Source: Marinirhabdus sp963793275
Lineage (GTDB): Bacteria > Bacteroidota > Bacteroidia > Flavobacteriales > Flavobacteriaceae
Assembly (NCBI GenBank): GCA_963793275.1
Contig: CAWBZL010000003.1
Span: forward strand, 248,001 to 312,000
DNA length: 64,000 nucleotides
Direction: 5' to 3'
Made by a program: the position numbers and the translations under genes. The first letter of the stretch is position 1; each line of letters begins with the position of its first letter. The notes below the pieces were generated by a model. That model had not been told where the DNA came from. It saw nothing but the letters and a program-made list of their open reading frames with translations, and made no database searches. Positions 42,516-50,978 of this stretch are shown piece by piece.

Positions 42516-44711
42516 GTGGCTGAATTTGATTTATACGCAGCTCTAAAGAAGTATTTTGGTTTTTCGAAATTTAAAGGACTTCAGGAAGAGGTGATAAAGA
42601 GTGTTTTGGCAAAAGAAAACACTTTTGTAATAATGCCTACGGGTGGTGGTAAATCCCTTTGCTACCAACTTCCCGCACTTATGCAACCAGGAACTGCGAT
42701 CGTGGTTTCCCCCCTTATTGCTTTAATGAAAAACCAGGTAGATGCCTTGCGGGCGCTTTCTTCGGAAGAAGGTATTGCGCACGTACTTAATTCCTCTTTA
42801 AATAAAACTGAAGTAAAAAAAGTAATGAGCGATATAGACAGCGGCATTACTAAATTACTGTATGTTGCTCCGGAGTCACTTACCAAAGAAGAATATGTAA
42901 GTTTTTTACAAACGCAAACTATTTCATTTTTAGCAATTGATGAAGCACATTGCATTAGCGAATGGGGTCATGATTTCAGACCCGAATACCGAAATTTGCG
43001 GAAGATCATACAACGAATTGGCGATAATATTCCCATCATTGGCTTAACCGCTACCGCAACCCCGAAGGTGCAGGAAGATATATTAAAAAATTTAGCGATT
43101 CAGGATGCGAATACATTTAAGGCATCCTTTAACAGACCGAATCTTTTTTACGAAATAAGACCCAAAACCAAACATGTAGATGCAGATATCACCCGTTTTG
43201 TAAAACAATACGAAGGTAAAAGTGGTATCATTTATTGTTTAAGTAGAAAACGGGTAGAGGAATTGGCACAAACACTTCAGGTAAACGGGATTAATGCTAT
43301 TCCGTATCATGCCGGTTTAGATGCCAAGACCAGAGTACGGCATCAGGATATGTTTTTAATGGAAGACGCAGATGTTGTGGTAGCAACCATCGCTTTTGGG
43401 ATGGGAATAGACAAGCCAGACGTTCGTTTTGTAGTTCATAACGATATTCCTAAAAGTATAGAAAGTTACTACCAAGAAACCGGTCGTGCCGGTAGAGACG
43501 GGGGAGAAGGGTATTGTCTCGCATTTTATGGCTACAAAGATATTGAGAAGCTTGAAAAATTTATGAGTGGTAAACCTGTGGCCGAACAAGAGATCGGGCA
43601 CGCTTTATTGCAGGAGGTGGTCGCTTTTGCTGAAACTTCTATGTCCCGACGAAAATTTATACTTCATTATTTTGGGGAAGAATTCGACAATGAGACCGGA
43701 GAAGGTGGCATGATGGATGATAATATGCGCAACCCGAAAAAGCAACACGAAGCAAAGGATGATGTTGTAAAATTGCTGAAGGTTGTAAAAGAAACCAATG
43801 AGCAGTATAAGAGTAAAGAAGTAGTGAATGTTCTGGTAGGAAAAGTGAATGCAATGATCAAGTCGCATAGATCGGATCAACTATCTTTTTTTGGTATTGG
43901 TAGCAATCAAGAACCAGAATACTGGATGGCATTGTTGCGCCAGGTTTTGGTATCCGGAATGTTATCGAAAGATATTGAAACCTATGGCGTTATTAAAATA
44001 AAACAAAAAGGGCTGGATTTTATAAAATCGCCTTCAAGTTTTATGATGACTGAAGATCACTCCTATAAACCAACTAATGAAGATGCTATAGTTACAAATC
44101 AGAAAGGTGGAGAAGTCGTTACAGATGAGCAGCTATTTAAACTACTAAAATCAGAGCGTAAGCGCATTGCAGATAAAATGAACTTGCCTCCGTATGTTAT
44201 TTTTCAGGACCCTTCTCTGGAAGATATGGCCTTAAAATATCCTATTACGTTGGAAGAACTCGCTAATGTTCACGGTGTAGGAGAGGGGAAAGCAAAAAAG
44301 TACGGAAAATCTATTGTTGCTCTTATTTCAGCATATGTAGATGAAAACGAGATCGAACGCCCGGACGATTTTGTAGTAAAATCTACAGGAAGTAACAGCG
44401 GCCTTAAATTATACATAATTCAAAATGTGGATAGAAAGTTGGCTTTGGACGATATAGCATCTGCAAAAGGCATCGAGATGAATACACTCATGGATGAGAT
44501 GGAAGCTATTGTTTTTAGTGGAACCAAACTGAACATTAGTTATTGGGTAGATGAAACTTTAGATGAAGACCAACAAGAAGAACTTCACGAGTATTTTCTG
44601 GAAGCAAAAAGTGATAGTATAGAAGAAGCCATGGAAGAGTTTGATGGCGACTACGATACAGACGAACTAAGACTCTACAGAATTAAATTTATGAGTGAGG
44701 TAGGGAATTAA
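42516..44711 (+). CDS. recQ: ATP-dependent DNA helicase RecQ
   Basis: This 731-residue helicase starts with GTG (42516); no ATG is closer. Helicase domains 1 and 2 are complete: MPTGGGKSLCYQLPAL (Walker A), LAIDEAHCISEWGHDFRPEY (DEAH box and aromatic-rich loop), GLTATATPKV, VVATIAFGMGIDKPDVR and QETGRAGRDG. The RQC/zinc-region is degenerate: after HYFGEEFDNE the usual zinc-binding Cys set (CxNC) is missing. A winged helix, an HRDC domain (LLKSERKRIADKMNLPPYVI) and about 120 extra C-terminal residues follow. It repairs and processes recombination intermediates. Confidence 0.95.
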   Translation: MAEFDLYAALKKYFGFSKFKGLQEEVIKSVLAKENTFVIMPTGGGKSLCYQLPALMQPGTAIVVSPLIALMKNQVDALRALSSEEGIAHVLNSSLNKTEVKKVMSDIDSGITKLLYVAPESLTKEEYVSFLQTQTISFLAIDEAHCISEWGHDFRPEYRNLRKIIQRIGDNIPIIGLTATATPKVQEDILKNLAIQDANTFKASFNRPNLFYEIRPKTKHVDADITRFVKQYEGKSGIIYCLSRKRVEELAQTLQVNGINAIPYHAGLDAKTRVRHQDMFLMEDADVVVATIAFGMGIDKPDVRFVVHNDIPKSIESYYQETGRAGRDGGEGYCLAFYGYKDIEKLEKFMSGKPVAEQEIGHALLQEVVAFAETSMSRRKFILHYFGEEFDNETGEGGMMDDNMRNPKKQHEAKDDVVKLLKVVKETNEQYKSKEVVNVLVGKVNAMIKSHRSDQLSFFGIGSNQEPEYWMALLRQVLVSGMLSKDIETYGVIKIKQKGLDFIKSPSSFMMTEDHSYKPTNEDAIVTNQKGGEVVTDEQLFKLLKSERKRIADKMNLPPYVIFQDPSLEDMALKYPITLEELANVHGVGEGKAKKYGKSIVALISAYVDENEIERPDDFVVKSTGSNSGLKLYIIQNVDRKLALDDIASAKGIEMNTLMDEMEAIVFSGTKLNISYWVDETLDEDQQEELHEYFLEAKSDSIEEAMEEFDGDYDTDELRLYRIKFMSEVGN

Positions 44712-44734
44712 GTCCAAAGTTTAAGTAATATGCT

Positions 44735-45448
44735 CTAATTGTTCAATTTACTTCTTACAGTCTCATTATTTTTTCGGCTGAAATATTCCGTAAAAGCAAA
44801 AACCGTTAACAACATTCCAAGATTATAAATAAAATCTTCTATAGGAATTCGAAGAAAACGTATCCCTAAATTTTCAGCATCGTTATACCATACAACCTGT
44901 TCTTCAATCCAGGAACCAGTAAGAGTTCCATTTACCAGAATAAAAGGGATTAATATAATTAAATACGTAGCAAAAAAAGGTTGCAGCGATGTTCTGTTTC
45001 GATTAAAAACAAGTCCCAGAACGATTATGGCGTATACAAAATTAACAAGCGTATACCATCTGTCGTAATAATACCAAAGTGCTATAATAAGAGTAGACAA
45101 AAGGATCACATAAGCTACGTGCACGACTTTTTCAGAAAATTTGAAGTTCTTATTAATGGCTAAAATTGCGTAATGCGTAAAAATACAGGCATACGGAATA
45201 CAAAAGAAGAAAAGCCATTCTTCAATAGGTAGGTTAAGGAATTTGTAACCGGTGATGTAGGCATCATTAAAACCCCAAAAGCCGTTGTTAGTGAAGGCTA
45301 TATCCCAAGGAATAAAAATGGACATCATAACAATAACACCAATTAAAAAGCCTTTCCATTTTTTATAAAACTGAATTTTAGGGTGAAAACTGAATAAAAA
45401 CGGAACAATAAAAGACCCTATATTTAACCAGAGATAGAGGTATTTCAT
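44735..45448 (-). CDS. crtYcd: Lycopene beta-cyclase, fused CrtYc-CrtYd type
   Basis: This 237-residue integral membrane protein has about seven helices in two homologous halves, each of the small CrtYc/CrtYd type. The first half has IPWDIAFT and LPIEEWLFFFCIPYA; the second ends RIPIEDFIYNLGML. These PWD and E-E/E-D motifs are the hallmarks of the heterodimer-type cyclases, which form the beta-ionone rings of beta-carotene from lycopene. It is last in the carotenoid operon, 4 bases after crtZ, and ends 23 bases from convergent recQ. Confidence 0.92.
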   Translation of the reverse strand: MKYLYLWLNIGSFIVPFLFSFHPKIQFYKKWKGFLIGVIVMMSIFIPWDIAFTNNGFWGFNDAYITGYKFLNLPIEEWLFFFCIPYACIFTHYAILAINKNFKFSEKVVHVAYVILLSTLIIALWYYYDRWYTLVNFVYAIIVLGLVFNRNRTSLQPFFATYLIILIPFILVNGTLTGSWIEEQVVWYNDAENLGIRFLRIPIEDFIYNLGMLLTVFAFTEYFSRKNNETVRSKLNN

Positions 45449-45452
45449 TCAG

Positions 45453-45902
45453 CTATTTTTTGAAATATTTCATAGGAGGCACTAACATTCCGAAACATTC
45501 TCCTTCACCTTTTCCTAAATGTTTATGATGAATTTTGTGCGCACGACGTATTCCTTTCGCATACCAGTTATTGGCATTTCGAAACAACTTAAAACGCTGG
45601 TGAATAAAAATATCGTGTACCATAAAATAAGTAACTCCGTAAGCGAAAATGCCAAGACCAATGGGTAAGCCTGCCCAAAATCCGTAGTACTGCCATCCTA
45701 CAAAACAACCAATACTTACAGCTGCATAAAAAATGAAAAAAAAGTCATTGCGTTCCCACCAGCTATTGTGGTCTTTTTTATGATGATCTTTGTGTAGCGA
45801 CCATAAAAAGCCGTGCATCACATATTTATGGGTAAACCACGCCATAAATTCCATACTACAAAAAGTAGTTAAAAATATTAAAATCCAAAAAACAACAGTC
45901 AT
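45453..45902 (-). CDS. crtZ: Beta-carotene hydroxylase CrtZ
   Basis: This 149-residue membrane di-iron enzyme hydroxylates beta-carotene at both rings to give zeaxanthin. The histidine clusters are complete: HKYVMH (25-30), HKDHH (37-41), HDIFIH (about 95-100) and HKIHH. Four short hydrophobic helices surround them. It lies 3 bases after crtB and 4 bases before crtYcd. As this is the last tailoring enzyme visible in the operon, zeaxanthin is the predicted end product; a ketolase gene is absent from the window. Confidence 0.95.
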   Translation of the reverse strand: MTVVFWILIFLTTFCSMEFMAWFTHKYVMHGFLWSLHKDHHKKDHNSWWERNDFFFIFYAAVSIGCFVGWQYYGFWAGLPIGLGIFAYGVTYFMVHDIFIHQRFKLFRNANNWYAKGIRRAHKIHHKHLGKGEGECFGMLVPPMKYFKK

Positions 45903-45905
45903 AAC

Positions 45906-46748
45906 CTATCGTACAAGTTTTAGTTGATATTTTACATAGCTTCGGGTTAATAGCCCAAATTTTTGGTAGTTAGGAACCCGAATTCGAGAATTTTTTATTT
46001 CGAGAGCTGGAGTATTCGCAAGCTTTTTAAGGAGTTTACGGTAGTAGCGGTACGCCATAAAAACCCCAAATTTTGCTTCGGTTGGCAGGTTTAAAATGCC
46101 CTGGTATCCTTTTCTGAAATCTTCTTCAATATCGTCAATAATATGCTTTTTTGAAGCCTCATCCAATGCGTTGAGATTGGTATTAGGAAAATAGGTTCGG
46201 CTAAGGCCTTCAAAGTCTTCCTTTAAATCCCGTAAAAAGTTTACTTTCTGAAATGCAGATCCCAGAGACATTGCAGCGCTTTTAAGTTCCTCATATTTTT
46301 CAGTATTACCTTTTACAAATACTTTTAAGCACATAAGCCCAACAACATCTGCAGAGCCATAAATGTACTCTTTGTATTCTTCTTCAGTTAAATATTCAGA
46401 TTTGCTAAGATCTAATTTCATACTTTTCATAAAAGAAGCAATTAAATCCCTGTCTATATTGTACCTGTGCGCTGTGTGTTGGAAAGAGTTAAGAATAGGG
46501 TTTAAGCTTATTTTCTCAACTAAAGCATTTTCGAGATCCTGTTCAAACCTTTCAAAAAGGGCTGCTTTATCGTAATCGTGAAAGCTGTCCACTATCTCAT
46601 CTGCAAAGCGTACAAAACCATAGATATTATAAATATCCTGCCTGATACTAGGAGCCAACATTTTTGTTGCCAACGAGAACGAAGTGCTGTAGGCATTGGT
46701 AACCTGCCTACTGCAAGTGTTAGATACTATGTCAAAAAGTTCTTTCAC
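45906..46748 (-). CDS. crtB: Phytoene synthase CrtB
   Basis: This 280-residue enzyme joins two geranylgeranyl diphosphate molecules into phytoene. The two Asp-rich substrate motifs are visible: FVRFADEIVDSF near residue 46-57 and VNFLRDLKEDFEG near 167-180, along with YGSADVVGLMCL. The start is GTG (46746-46748) inside a GTGA overlap with the crtI stop, which implies translational coupling. Length normal. Second structural gene of the operon. Confidence 0.95.
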   Translation of the reverse strand: MKELFDIVSNTCSRQVTNAYSTSFSLATKMLAPSIRQDIYNIYGFVRFADEIVDSFHDYDKAALFERFEQDLENALVEKISLNPILNSFQHTAHRYNIDRDLIASFMKSMKLDLSKSEYLTEEEYKEYIYGSADVVGLMCLKVFVKGNTEKYEELKSAAMSLGSAFQKVNFLRDLKEDFEGLSRTYFPNTNLNALDEASKKHIIDDIEEDFRKGYQGILNLPTEAKFGVFMAYRYYRKLLKKLANTPALEIKNSRIRVPNYQKFGLLTRSYVKYQLKLVR

Positions 46749-48208
46749 GAATGGTGTTTTTCAATTAAACTGGCAACTAATTTTCCGGAGATTAATGACG
46801 GAGGTACGCCTGGTCCCGGAACAGATAATTGGCCCGTAAAATATAAGTTTTTTACTTTTTTACTTTTTAATTTTGGTCTTAAAAATGCAGTTTGTAATAA
46901 GGTATTTGCCAACCCATAAGCATTGCCTTTGTAAGAGTTGTAATCTGCAATAAAGTCTTTAATACAAAAAGACTCTTTAAATATAACGAAATTTCTTATT
47001 TGCTGGTTTGTTAGTTGCTCAAATCGAGTCATAATTTTATCAAAATATTTCTCTCGTATGGCTTGGGTATCTTCAATTCCTGGCGCTAATGGTATTAAAA
47101 AAATCGCTGCTTCTTTTCCTGTTGGCGCGGCACTTTCGTCTGTTTTTGACGGAAAACTTGCATAAAATAAAGGGTTTTCCGGCCAGGAGGGTTCGTCGTA
47201 AATAGTATAGGCGTGGGCTTCAAAATCTACATCAAAAAACAGGGTGTGGTGCTCTACATTTTCAATTTTCTTATCGAACCCAACGTAAAATAATAAGGAC
47301 GACGGGGCAAAGACTTTCTTGTCCCAATAGGCTTCGGAATATTGTCTGTATTGTTGAGGTAGTAGTGTTTCGGTATGGTGGTAATCTGCGCCACTTAAAA
47401 TTAGATCTGCTGAAACTGTTGCTCCGTTCACTACCAGAGAAGTGGCAATACCCTTTTCAATATTTATTTTTTCAACGTTCTGGTCGGTTTTTATAACTAC
47501 GCCCATACTTTCAGCCAGCGTTTTCATTCCTTCTATAACAGAATACATTCCGTCTTTTGGATGAAAAGTTCCTAATCCAAAATCGGCATAATTCATAAAA
47601 CTATAAAAAGCCGGAGTATTTGAAGGTTTTGCGCCTAGGAATAAAACAGGGAATTCCAGAATTGCAACCAAACGTGGATTGTTAAACTCACGTCTTACCT
47701 CTTTACTGATGGTGCTGAAGAACTGCCCGATCTTTTTCATCGTAACCGGAGTAACCAATTCTAAGGGTGAAACCCCAGGACGATATACCAGATCTTTTAT
47801 AGCGATGTTATAATTGCTTTGTGCTTTAGCGATAAATTTTTTAAGTTGTTGTGCACTTCCTTTTTCTTCAGCTTCAAAAGCATCACATATTTTTTCCAGC
47901 GTGTCTTCAATAGTAATATAATCGTTCTCTCCAAAATATACCGAATAGGCGGGAGCCAGTTTAATAAGCTCATAATAATCTGAAGGTTTTTTATTGAAGT
48001 CTGAAAAGAAACGCTCAAAAACATCTGGCATCCAATACCAGGTTGGACCAATATCAAAGGTAAAACCTTCTTTTTTTAATTGTCGTGCGCGACCTCCAAC
48101 AGTGCTGTTTTTTTCGTAAATGGTTACTTTATAGCCAGCGTTAGCGAGATAAGAAGCTGCTGCCAGAGAGGAAAAGCCAGAACCAATAAGTGCGATGTTT
48201 TGTTTCAT
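46745..48208 (-). CDS. crtI: Phytoene desaturase CrtI
   Basis: This 487-residue FAD enzyme converts phytoene to lycopene. The N-terminal dinucleotide fold is ALIGSGFSSLAAASYLANAG, with VGGRARQLKKEGFTFDIGP next; the C-terminal substrate/FAD end reads NLYFTGQLSVPGPGVPPSLI, matching the bacterial desaturase signature. Length typical. It is the first structural gene after the MerR regulator (55-base gap). A -7-like box and an inverted repeat lie in that gap, so crtI may also be transcribed from its own promoter. Confidence 0.95.
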   Translation of the reverse strand: MKQNIALIGSGFSSLAAASYLANAGYKVTIYEKNSTVGGRARQLKKEGFTFDIGPTWYWMPDVFERFFSDFNKKPSDYYELIKLAPAYSVYFGENDYITIEDTLEKICDAFEAEEKGSAQQLKKFIAKAQSNYNIAIKDLVYRPGVSPLELVTPVTMKKIGQFFSTISKEVRREFNNPRLVAILEFPVLFLGAKPSNTPAFYSFMNYADFGLGTFHPKDGMYSVIEGMKTLAESMGVVIKTDQNVEKINIEKGIATSLVVNGATVSADLILSGADYHHTETLLPQQYRQYSEAYWDKKVFAPSSLLFYVGFDKKIENVEHHTLFFDVDFEAHAYTIYDEPSWPENPLFYASFPSKTDESAAPTGKEAAIFLIPLAPGIEDTQAIREKYFDKIMTRFEQLTNQQIRNFVIFKESFCIKDFIADYNSYKGNAYGLANTLLQTAFLRPKLKSKKVKNLYFTGQLSVPGPGVPPSLISGKLVASLIEKHHS

Positions 48209-48210
48209 TT

Positions 48211-48247
48211 TTGTTTAACAAATTTAAATAAATACTGAACAAAAATA
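48211..48247 (-). promoter_or_regulatory. Candidate crtI promoter with adjacent inverted repeat
   Basis: The minus strand has TATTTTTG (48240-48247), a -7 match, but no TTG at the right distance. Between it and the crtI ATG is TTGTTTAACAA (48211-48221), a perfect 5+1+5 inverted repeat that could be an operator. Both are inferred from position and consensus only. Confidence 0.4.
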
Positions 48248-48263
48248 AATATATTCCTCAATT

Positions 48264-49175
48264 TTATCTTTTATTTATGGTTTCCAGCGTGTCAGTTAAA
48301 TGCTGGATGCTTTTAATGAGGGTGATGTTTTCAGGGATTAATTCCTGAGATTCTGCGACAGCTTTTCTTCCCATAAGCCACAGCGGATTCTTTTTTTGGG
48401 TTCCAATATGTACGTTATATTGCTCACAAAAATCCTGAATGCTTTGATGAGAAGGTTCTACGGTAAGGTAGGTAAGGAAAATAATTTCTTTGTGATGCTT
48501 CACTACTTCTTTCAAACTATTAAGGGAAATATTTCCGCCTAAGTATATTGTATTTACACCCTGAAGTACACATAGATAATTTGCATACATTAATCCAATA
48601 TCGTGAATTTCTCTATACGGAAGAAATAAAGCTATGGTTGGAGGATGATTTAGTTTGTTTTGTTGATACTGACTTTCAATATTGAGAACAATTTTCTGTT
48701 TAATCATTTCTGAAACAAACCTTTCATGGCAGGGATCTATTGTGCCAGTTTGCCAAAGAATACCTAATTCGATTAAAAGAGGGATGAAAACTGTTTCAAA
48801 AAGCTGCGGAAATGTACGATCTTCTAGTAAGGCCTGGTAGGTAGTAGCAAATAATTGCTGGTCAAAATGAAACATTGCCATTTTGAAACTAAAGATAGAA
48901 TGCTCTTCTTTATTAGATTTTGCCAACTCCTTAACCATGGCAGTAAGCTCCTTTTCACTTAAAACAGCAATTTTCGAAATTTTGTAACCGTGCTCATACA
49001 AAAACTTAATATTAAGTAACTTTTTTAAGCTTTCAAGATTGTAGGCTCTTATATTCGTGTCTGTCCTGGAGGGAGCTAACAGGGAGTATCTTTTTTCCCA
49101 AATCCTAATGGTATGCGCTTTTATACCGCTTAGGTTTTCCAGATCTTTAATACTAAATATAGTTTTTACCAGCAT
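48264..49175 (-). CDS. MerR-family regulator with B12-binding domain, CarH/LitR-like
   Basis: This 303-residue regulator has an N-terminal MerR winged helix (about 6-75; FSIKDLENLSGIKAHTIRIW, EKRYSLLAPSRT), a four-helix cap region (about 95-170) and a cobalamin-binding Rossmann domain (about 178-300). The lower axial His is in REIHDIGL (His191), with TIYLGGNISLNSL downstream. Trp141 and Glu151 match the Ado-facing Trp131 and Glu141 of Thermus CarH, but CarH His132 is Gln142 here and His142 is Arg152. Such regulators repress carotenoid genes in the dark. It heads the crt operon, so autoregulation is likely. Confidence 0.88.
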   Translation of the reverse strand: MLVKTIFSIKDLENLSGIKAHTIRIWEKRYSLLAPSRTDTNIRAYNLESLKKLLNIKFLYEHGYKISKIAVLSEKELTAMVKELAKSNKEEHSIFSFKMAMFHFDQQLFATTYQALLEDRTFPQLFETVFIPLLIELGILWQTGTIDPCHERFVSEMIKQKIVLNIESQYQQNKLNHPPTIALFLPYREIHDIGLMYANYLCVLQGVNTIYLGGNISLNSLKEVVKHHKEIIFLTYLTVEPSHQSIQDFCEQYNVHIGTQKKNPLWLMGRKAVAESQELIPENITLIKSIQHLTDTLETINKR

Positions 49176-49193
49176 TTCATTGGGGTAGCGGTT

Positions 49194-49210
49194 GTAAATA
49201 TAGTGTTTAC
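49194..49210. promoter_or_regulatory. Candidate operator over the merR-crt promoter
   Basis: GTAAA-N7-TTTAC, an imperfect palindrome, overlaps TATATTTA (minus strand, 49195-49202), which is one base from the -7 consensus and about 20 bases before the regulator's ATG. The placement suits a repressor binding across the promoter. Confidence 0.4.
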
Positions 49211-49455
49211 TTCCTTAAAAAAACAGAGCATTAGGTAAGGTTTGTTTTTATAAGAGAATGGTGATAGCGCCTCTGAAACAATTTTTGAAGTGCAAAGAAG
49301 CGGTGTCTACATTGTGTTAAATGTATTTAGAGTTTATTACCATCTCTAAGGATAAGATGCTATTAATACTTGTAGCAAACAACAATAGCAATTTGCAATT
49401 TTTGGCTTGGATACGTTAATGTGGTTACTAAAAGTTGCGTTTTTGGCAACTAAAA
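49211..49455. other. Spacer between the crt regulator and tRNA genes
   Basis: Together with its flanks the gene-free stretch spans 49176-49487 (312 bases). Apart from the operator candidate at one end and the tRNA terminator at the other, I see no ORF, repeat or RNA structure. Confidence 0.4.
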
Positions 49456-49479
49456 AAGCCATCCCTTTAAAGATGACTT
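49456..49479 (-). terminator. Intrinsic terminator of the tRNA-Lys/tRNA-Leu unit
   Basis: On the minus strand AAGTCATC pairs with GATGGCTT across an 8-base loop, followed by TTTT (plus AAAAAA at 49452-49457). Confidence 0.7.
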
Positions 49480-49487
49480 CTGTTTTG

Positions 49488-49570
49488 TACCCGGAATGGG
49501 ACTTGAACCCACACGCAACTAGTGCACACGGCCCTCAACCGTGCCTGTCTACCAATTTCAGCACCCGGGT
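49488..49570 (-). tRNA. tRNA-Leu (anticodon GAG)
   Basis: The 83-nt tRNA has acceptor ACCCGGG with TCCGGGT (last pair G-T), anticodon stem CACGG/CCGTG with loop TTGAGGG, the long variable arm expected for leucine, T arm GTGGG-TTCAAGT-CCCAT and discriminator A. CCA is not encoded. It follows tRNA-Lys on the minus strand. Confidence 0.95.
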
Positions 49571-49638
49571 AGGTGGTTTCTACCATTGTGATAGACGTGA
49601 GTAGAAACAAAAAAGTACCGCTAAAGCAGTACTTTTTG

Positions 49639-49711
49639 TGACCAGTCTGGGGCTCGAACCCAGGACCACCTCCTTAAAAGGGAGGTGCTCTACCAACTGA
49701 GCTAACTGGTC
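49639..49711 (-). tRNA. tRNA-Lys (anticodon TTT)
   Basis: The 73-nt tRNA has acceptor GACCAGT/ACTGGTC, D arm AGCTCAGTTGGTAGAGC, anticodon stem CCTCC/GGAGG with loop CTTTTAA, T arm CTGGG-TTCGAGC-CCCAG and discriminator A. CCA is not encoded. Confidence 0.97.
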
Positions 49712-49758
49712 ATTATGTCACACTATAAAAGAGATAATTTATTCCCCTTAAGCGGGTG

Positions 49759-49789
49759 CAAATATAGCATCATTAAATTTATTATTCAA
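49759..49789 (-). promoter_or_regulatory. Promoter of the tRNA-Lys/tRNA-Leu unit (TTG, N20, TATATTTG)
   Basis: Minus strand: TTG at 49787-49789, 20 bases, then TATATTTG at 49759-49766. The tRNA-Lys 5' end is 48 bases downstream. Confidence 0.7.
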
Positions 49790-49862
49790 AGCAATTTTAA
49801 AGAAATATTTTCTTTCTTTTCAAATAAGCGAAATTCTTTTTTATTTGAATAATTTTACAGCT

Positions 49863-50381
49863 ATGAAAATACTTCTTTTAGGATATATGGGTAGCGGTAA
49901 ATCTACTGTGGGACAACAACTTGCTCAAGTACTACATATTCCCTTTTACGATTTGGACCTGGAAATTGAAAAAGAGACTAAAAAAACAATTTCAGAAATT
50001 TTTAAAAGCAAAGGAGAAATATTTTTCAGAAAAACCGAATATGAAGTTTTATTAAAGCTTCTTGAAGCTAAAGATAATTATGTTTTGGCATTGGGAGGCG
50101 GCACTCCTTGCTACGGAAATGTGATGCAAGAAGTAAAAAACCGTAAGGATGTAGTAACTATTTTCTTGCATGTTCCCATAGCAGCGTTGACAGAAAGATT
50201 ATTCCCGGAAAGAAATAAAAGACCTCTAATTTCACACCTGGAAACAAAAGAAGTGCTTAACGACTTTATCAGAAAACATATTTTTGAGCGTACTTTTTAT
50301 TACAATCAGGCTACCCGGAAAGTGCAGGCAGATGCTGCAGTAGATACAATAGTTTCAGAAATTGTGTTACCCTTATTCTAG
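49863..50381 (+). CDS. aroK: Shikimate kinase
   Basis: This 172-residue P-loop kinase phosphorylates shikimate in aromatic amino-acid synthesis. Walker A is GYMGSGKST (residues 7-15), DLDLEIEKETKKTISEIF is the substrate-binding DxD region, FRKTEYEVLLKLL carries the Arg contact, and ALGGGTPCYG is the shikimate glycine motif. ERNKRPLI is the lid. The start ATG at 49863 is chosen; the frame continues upstream only to a TTG. It ends 9 bases inside the convergent phosphoribosyltransferase gene. Confidence 0.96.
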   Translation: MKILLLGYMGSGKSTVGQQLAQVLHIPFYDLDLEIEKETKKTISEIFKSKGEIFFRKTEYEVLLKLLEAKDNYVLALGGGTPCYGNVMQEVKNRKDVVTIFLHVPIAALTERLFPERNKRPLISHLETKEVLNDFIRKHIFERTFYYNQATRKVQADAAVDTIVSEIVLPLF

Positions 50382-50876
50382 GATTGCTCTGTCTTTCCCT
50401 TTTTCGAAAATAACAGACACATTTTCATTAATTGATGTAGAAAGCGAAATCCCTTTATAATCTGCTTTAATAGGATACTTTTTATGATTTCTATCTACCA
50501 GGACTGCTGTTTTAAATTGCTGTAAAGGCATGTCCAGAAAATGCTTTACACCATAAATAAGTGTAGTTCCTGAATGTAATACATCATCAACCAAAACAAG
50601 ACTTTTGTTAGCATAGGCCTCGGGAGGAATGCTGGTGGTAATGGGCGCAATAGGGTTGTTTTTATCTATATGTACTTTACAGAGTGTGACCTTAATTGGA
50701 GATATTTTTTCCAGTGTTTTTTTTAATTTTTCTGCCAGTACATATCCATTGGAAACAATTCCGGCAATAACCACCGTAGTTTCAGATACATTCGCTTCAT
50801 AAATCTGATAGGCCATTCTTTTAATTTTATGGTCTATTTCAGTTTTATTTAATATGAAGGTTTCTGTTGTTGGCAT
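50373..50876 (-). CDS. Phosphoribosyltransferase family protein, PyrR-like
   Basis: This 167-residue type I phosphoribosyltransferase has the PRPP-binding loop LVLVDDVLHSGTTLIYGV, an upstream hood segment (VIAGIVSNGYVLAEKL) and VLVDRNHKKYPIKADYKGI, which resembles PyrR (DRGHRELPIRADFVG-like in that family). PyrR regulates pyrimidine genes and has weak uracil phosphoribosyltransferase activity. Here neither pyr genes nor a PyrR RNA site are near, so I would not give the symbol. Its end overlaps convergent aroK by 9 bases. Confidence 0.85.
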   Translation of the reverse strand: MPTTETFILNKTEIDHKIKRMAYQIYEANVSETTVVIAGIVSNGYVLAEKLKKTLEKISPIKVTLCKVHIDKNNPIAPITTSIPPEAYANKSLVLVDDVLHSGTTLIYGVKHFLDMPLQQFKTAVLVDRNHKKYPIKADYKGISLSTSINENVSVIFEKGKDRAILE

Positions 50877-50978
50877 TTTAAAATGTTTTTTGTAAAGATA
50901 CGTAGTAAACTCCCGTGTAGCAAGTTCACAAGGTGTTGGTTAGAAAAATTTTTTCAATGTAGTGTGCCTGGGAAAAAT

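Noticed and set aside
46745..49175. Horizontal transfer of the carotenoid operon
   Set aside because: Base composition and gene spacing match the surroundings, no mobile-element remains flank it, and the same gene set is widespread in Flavobacteriaceae.
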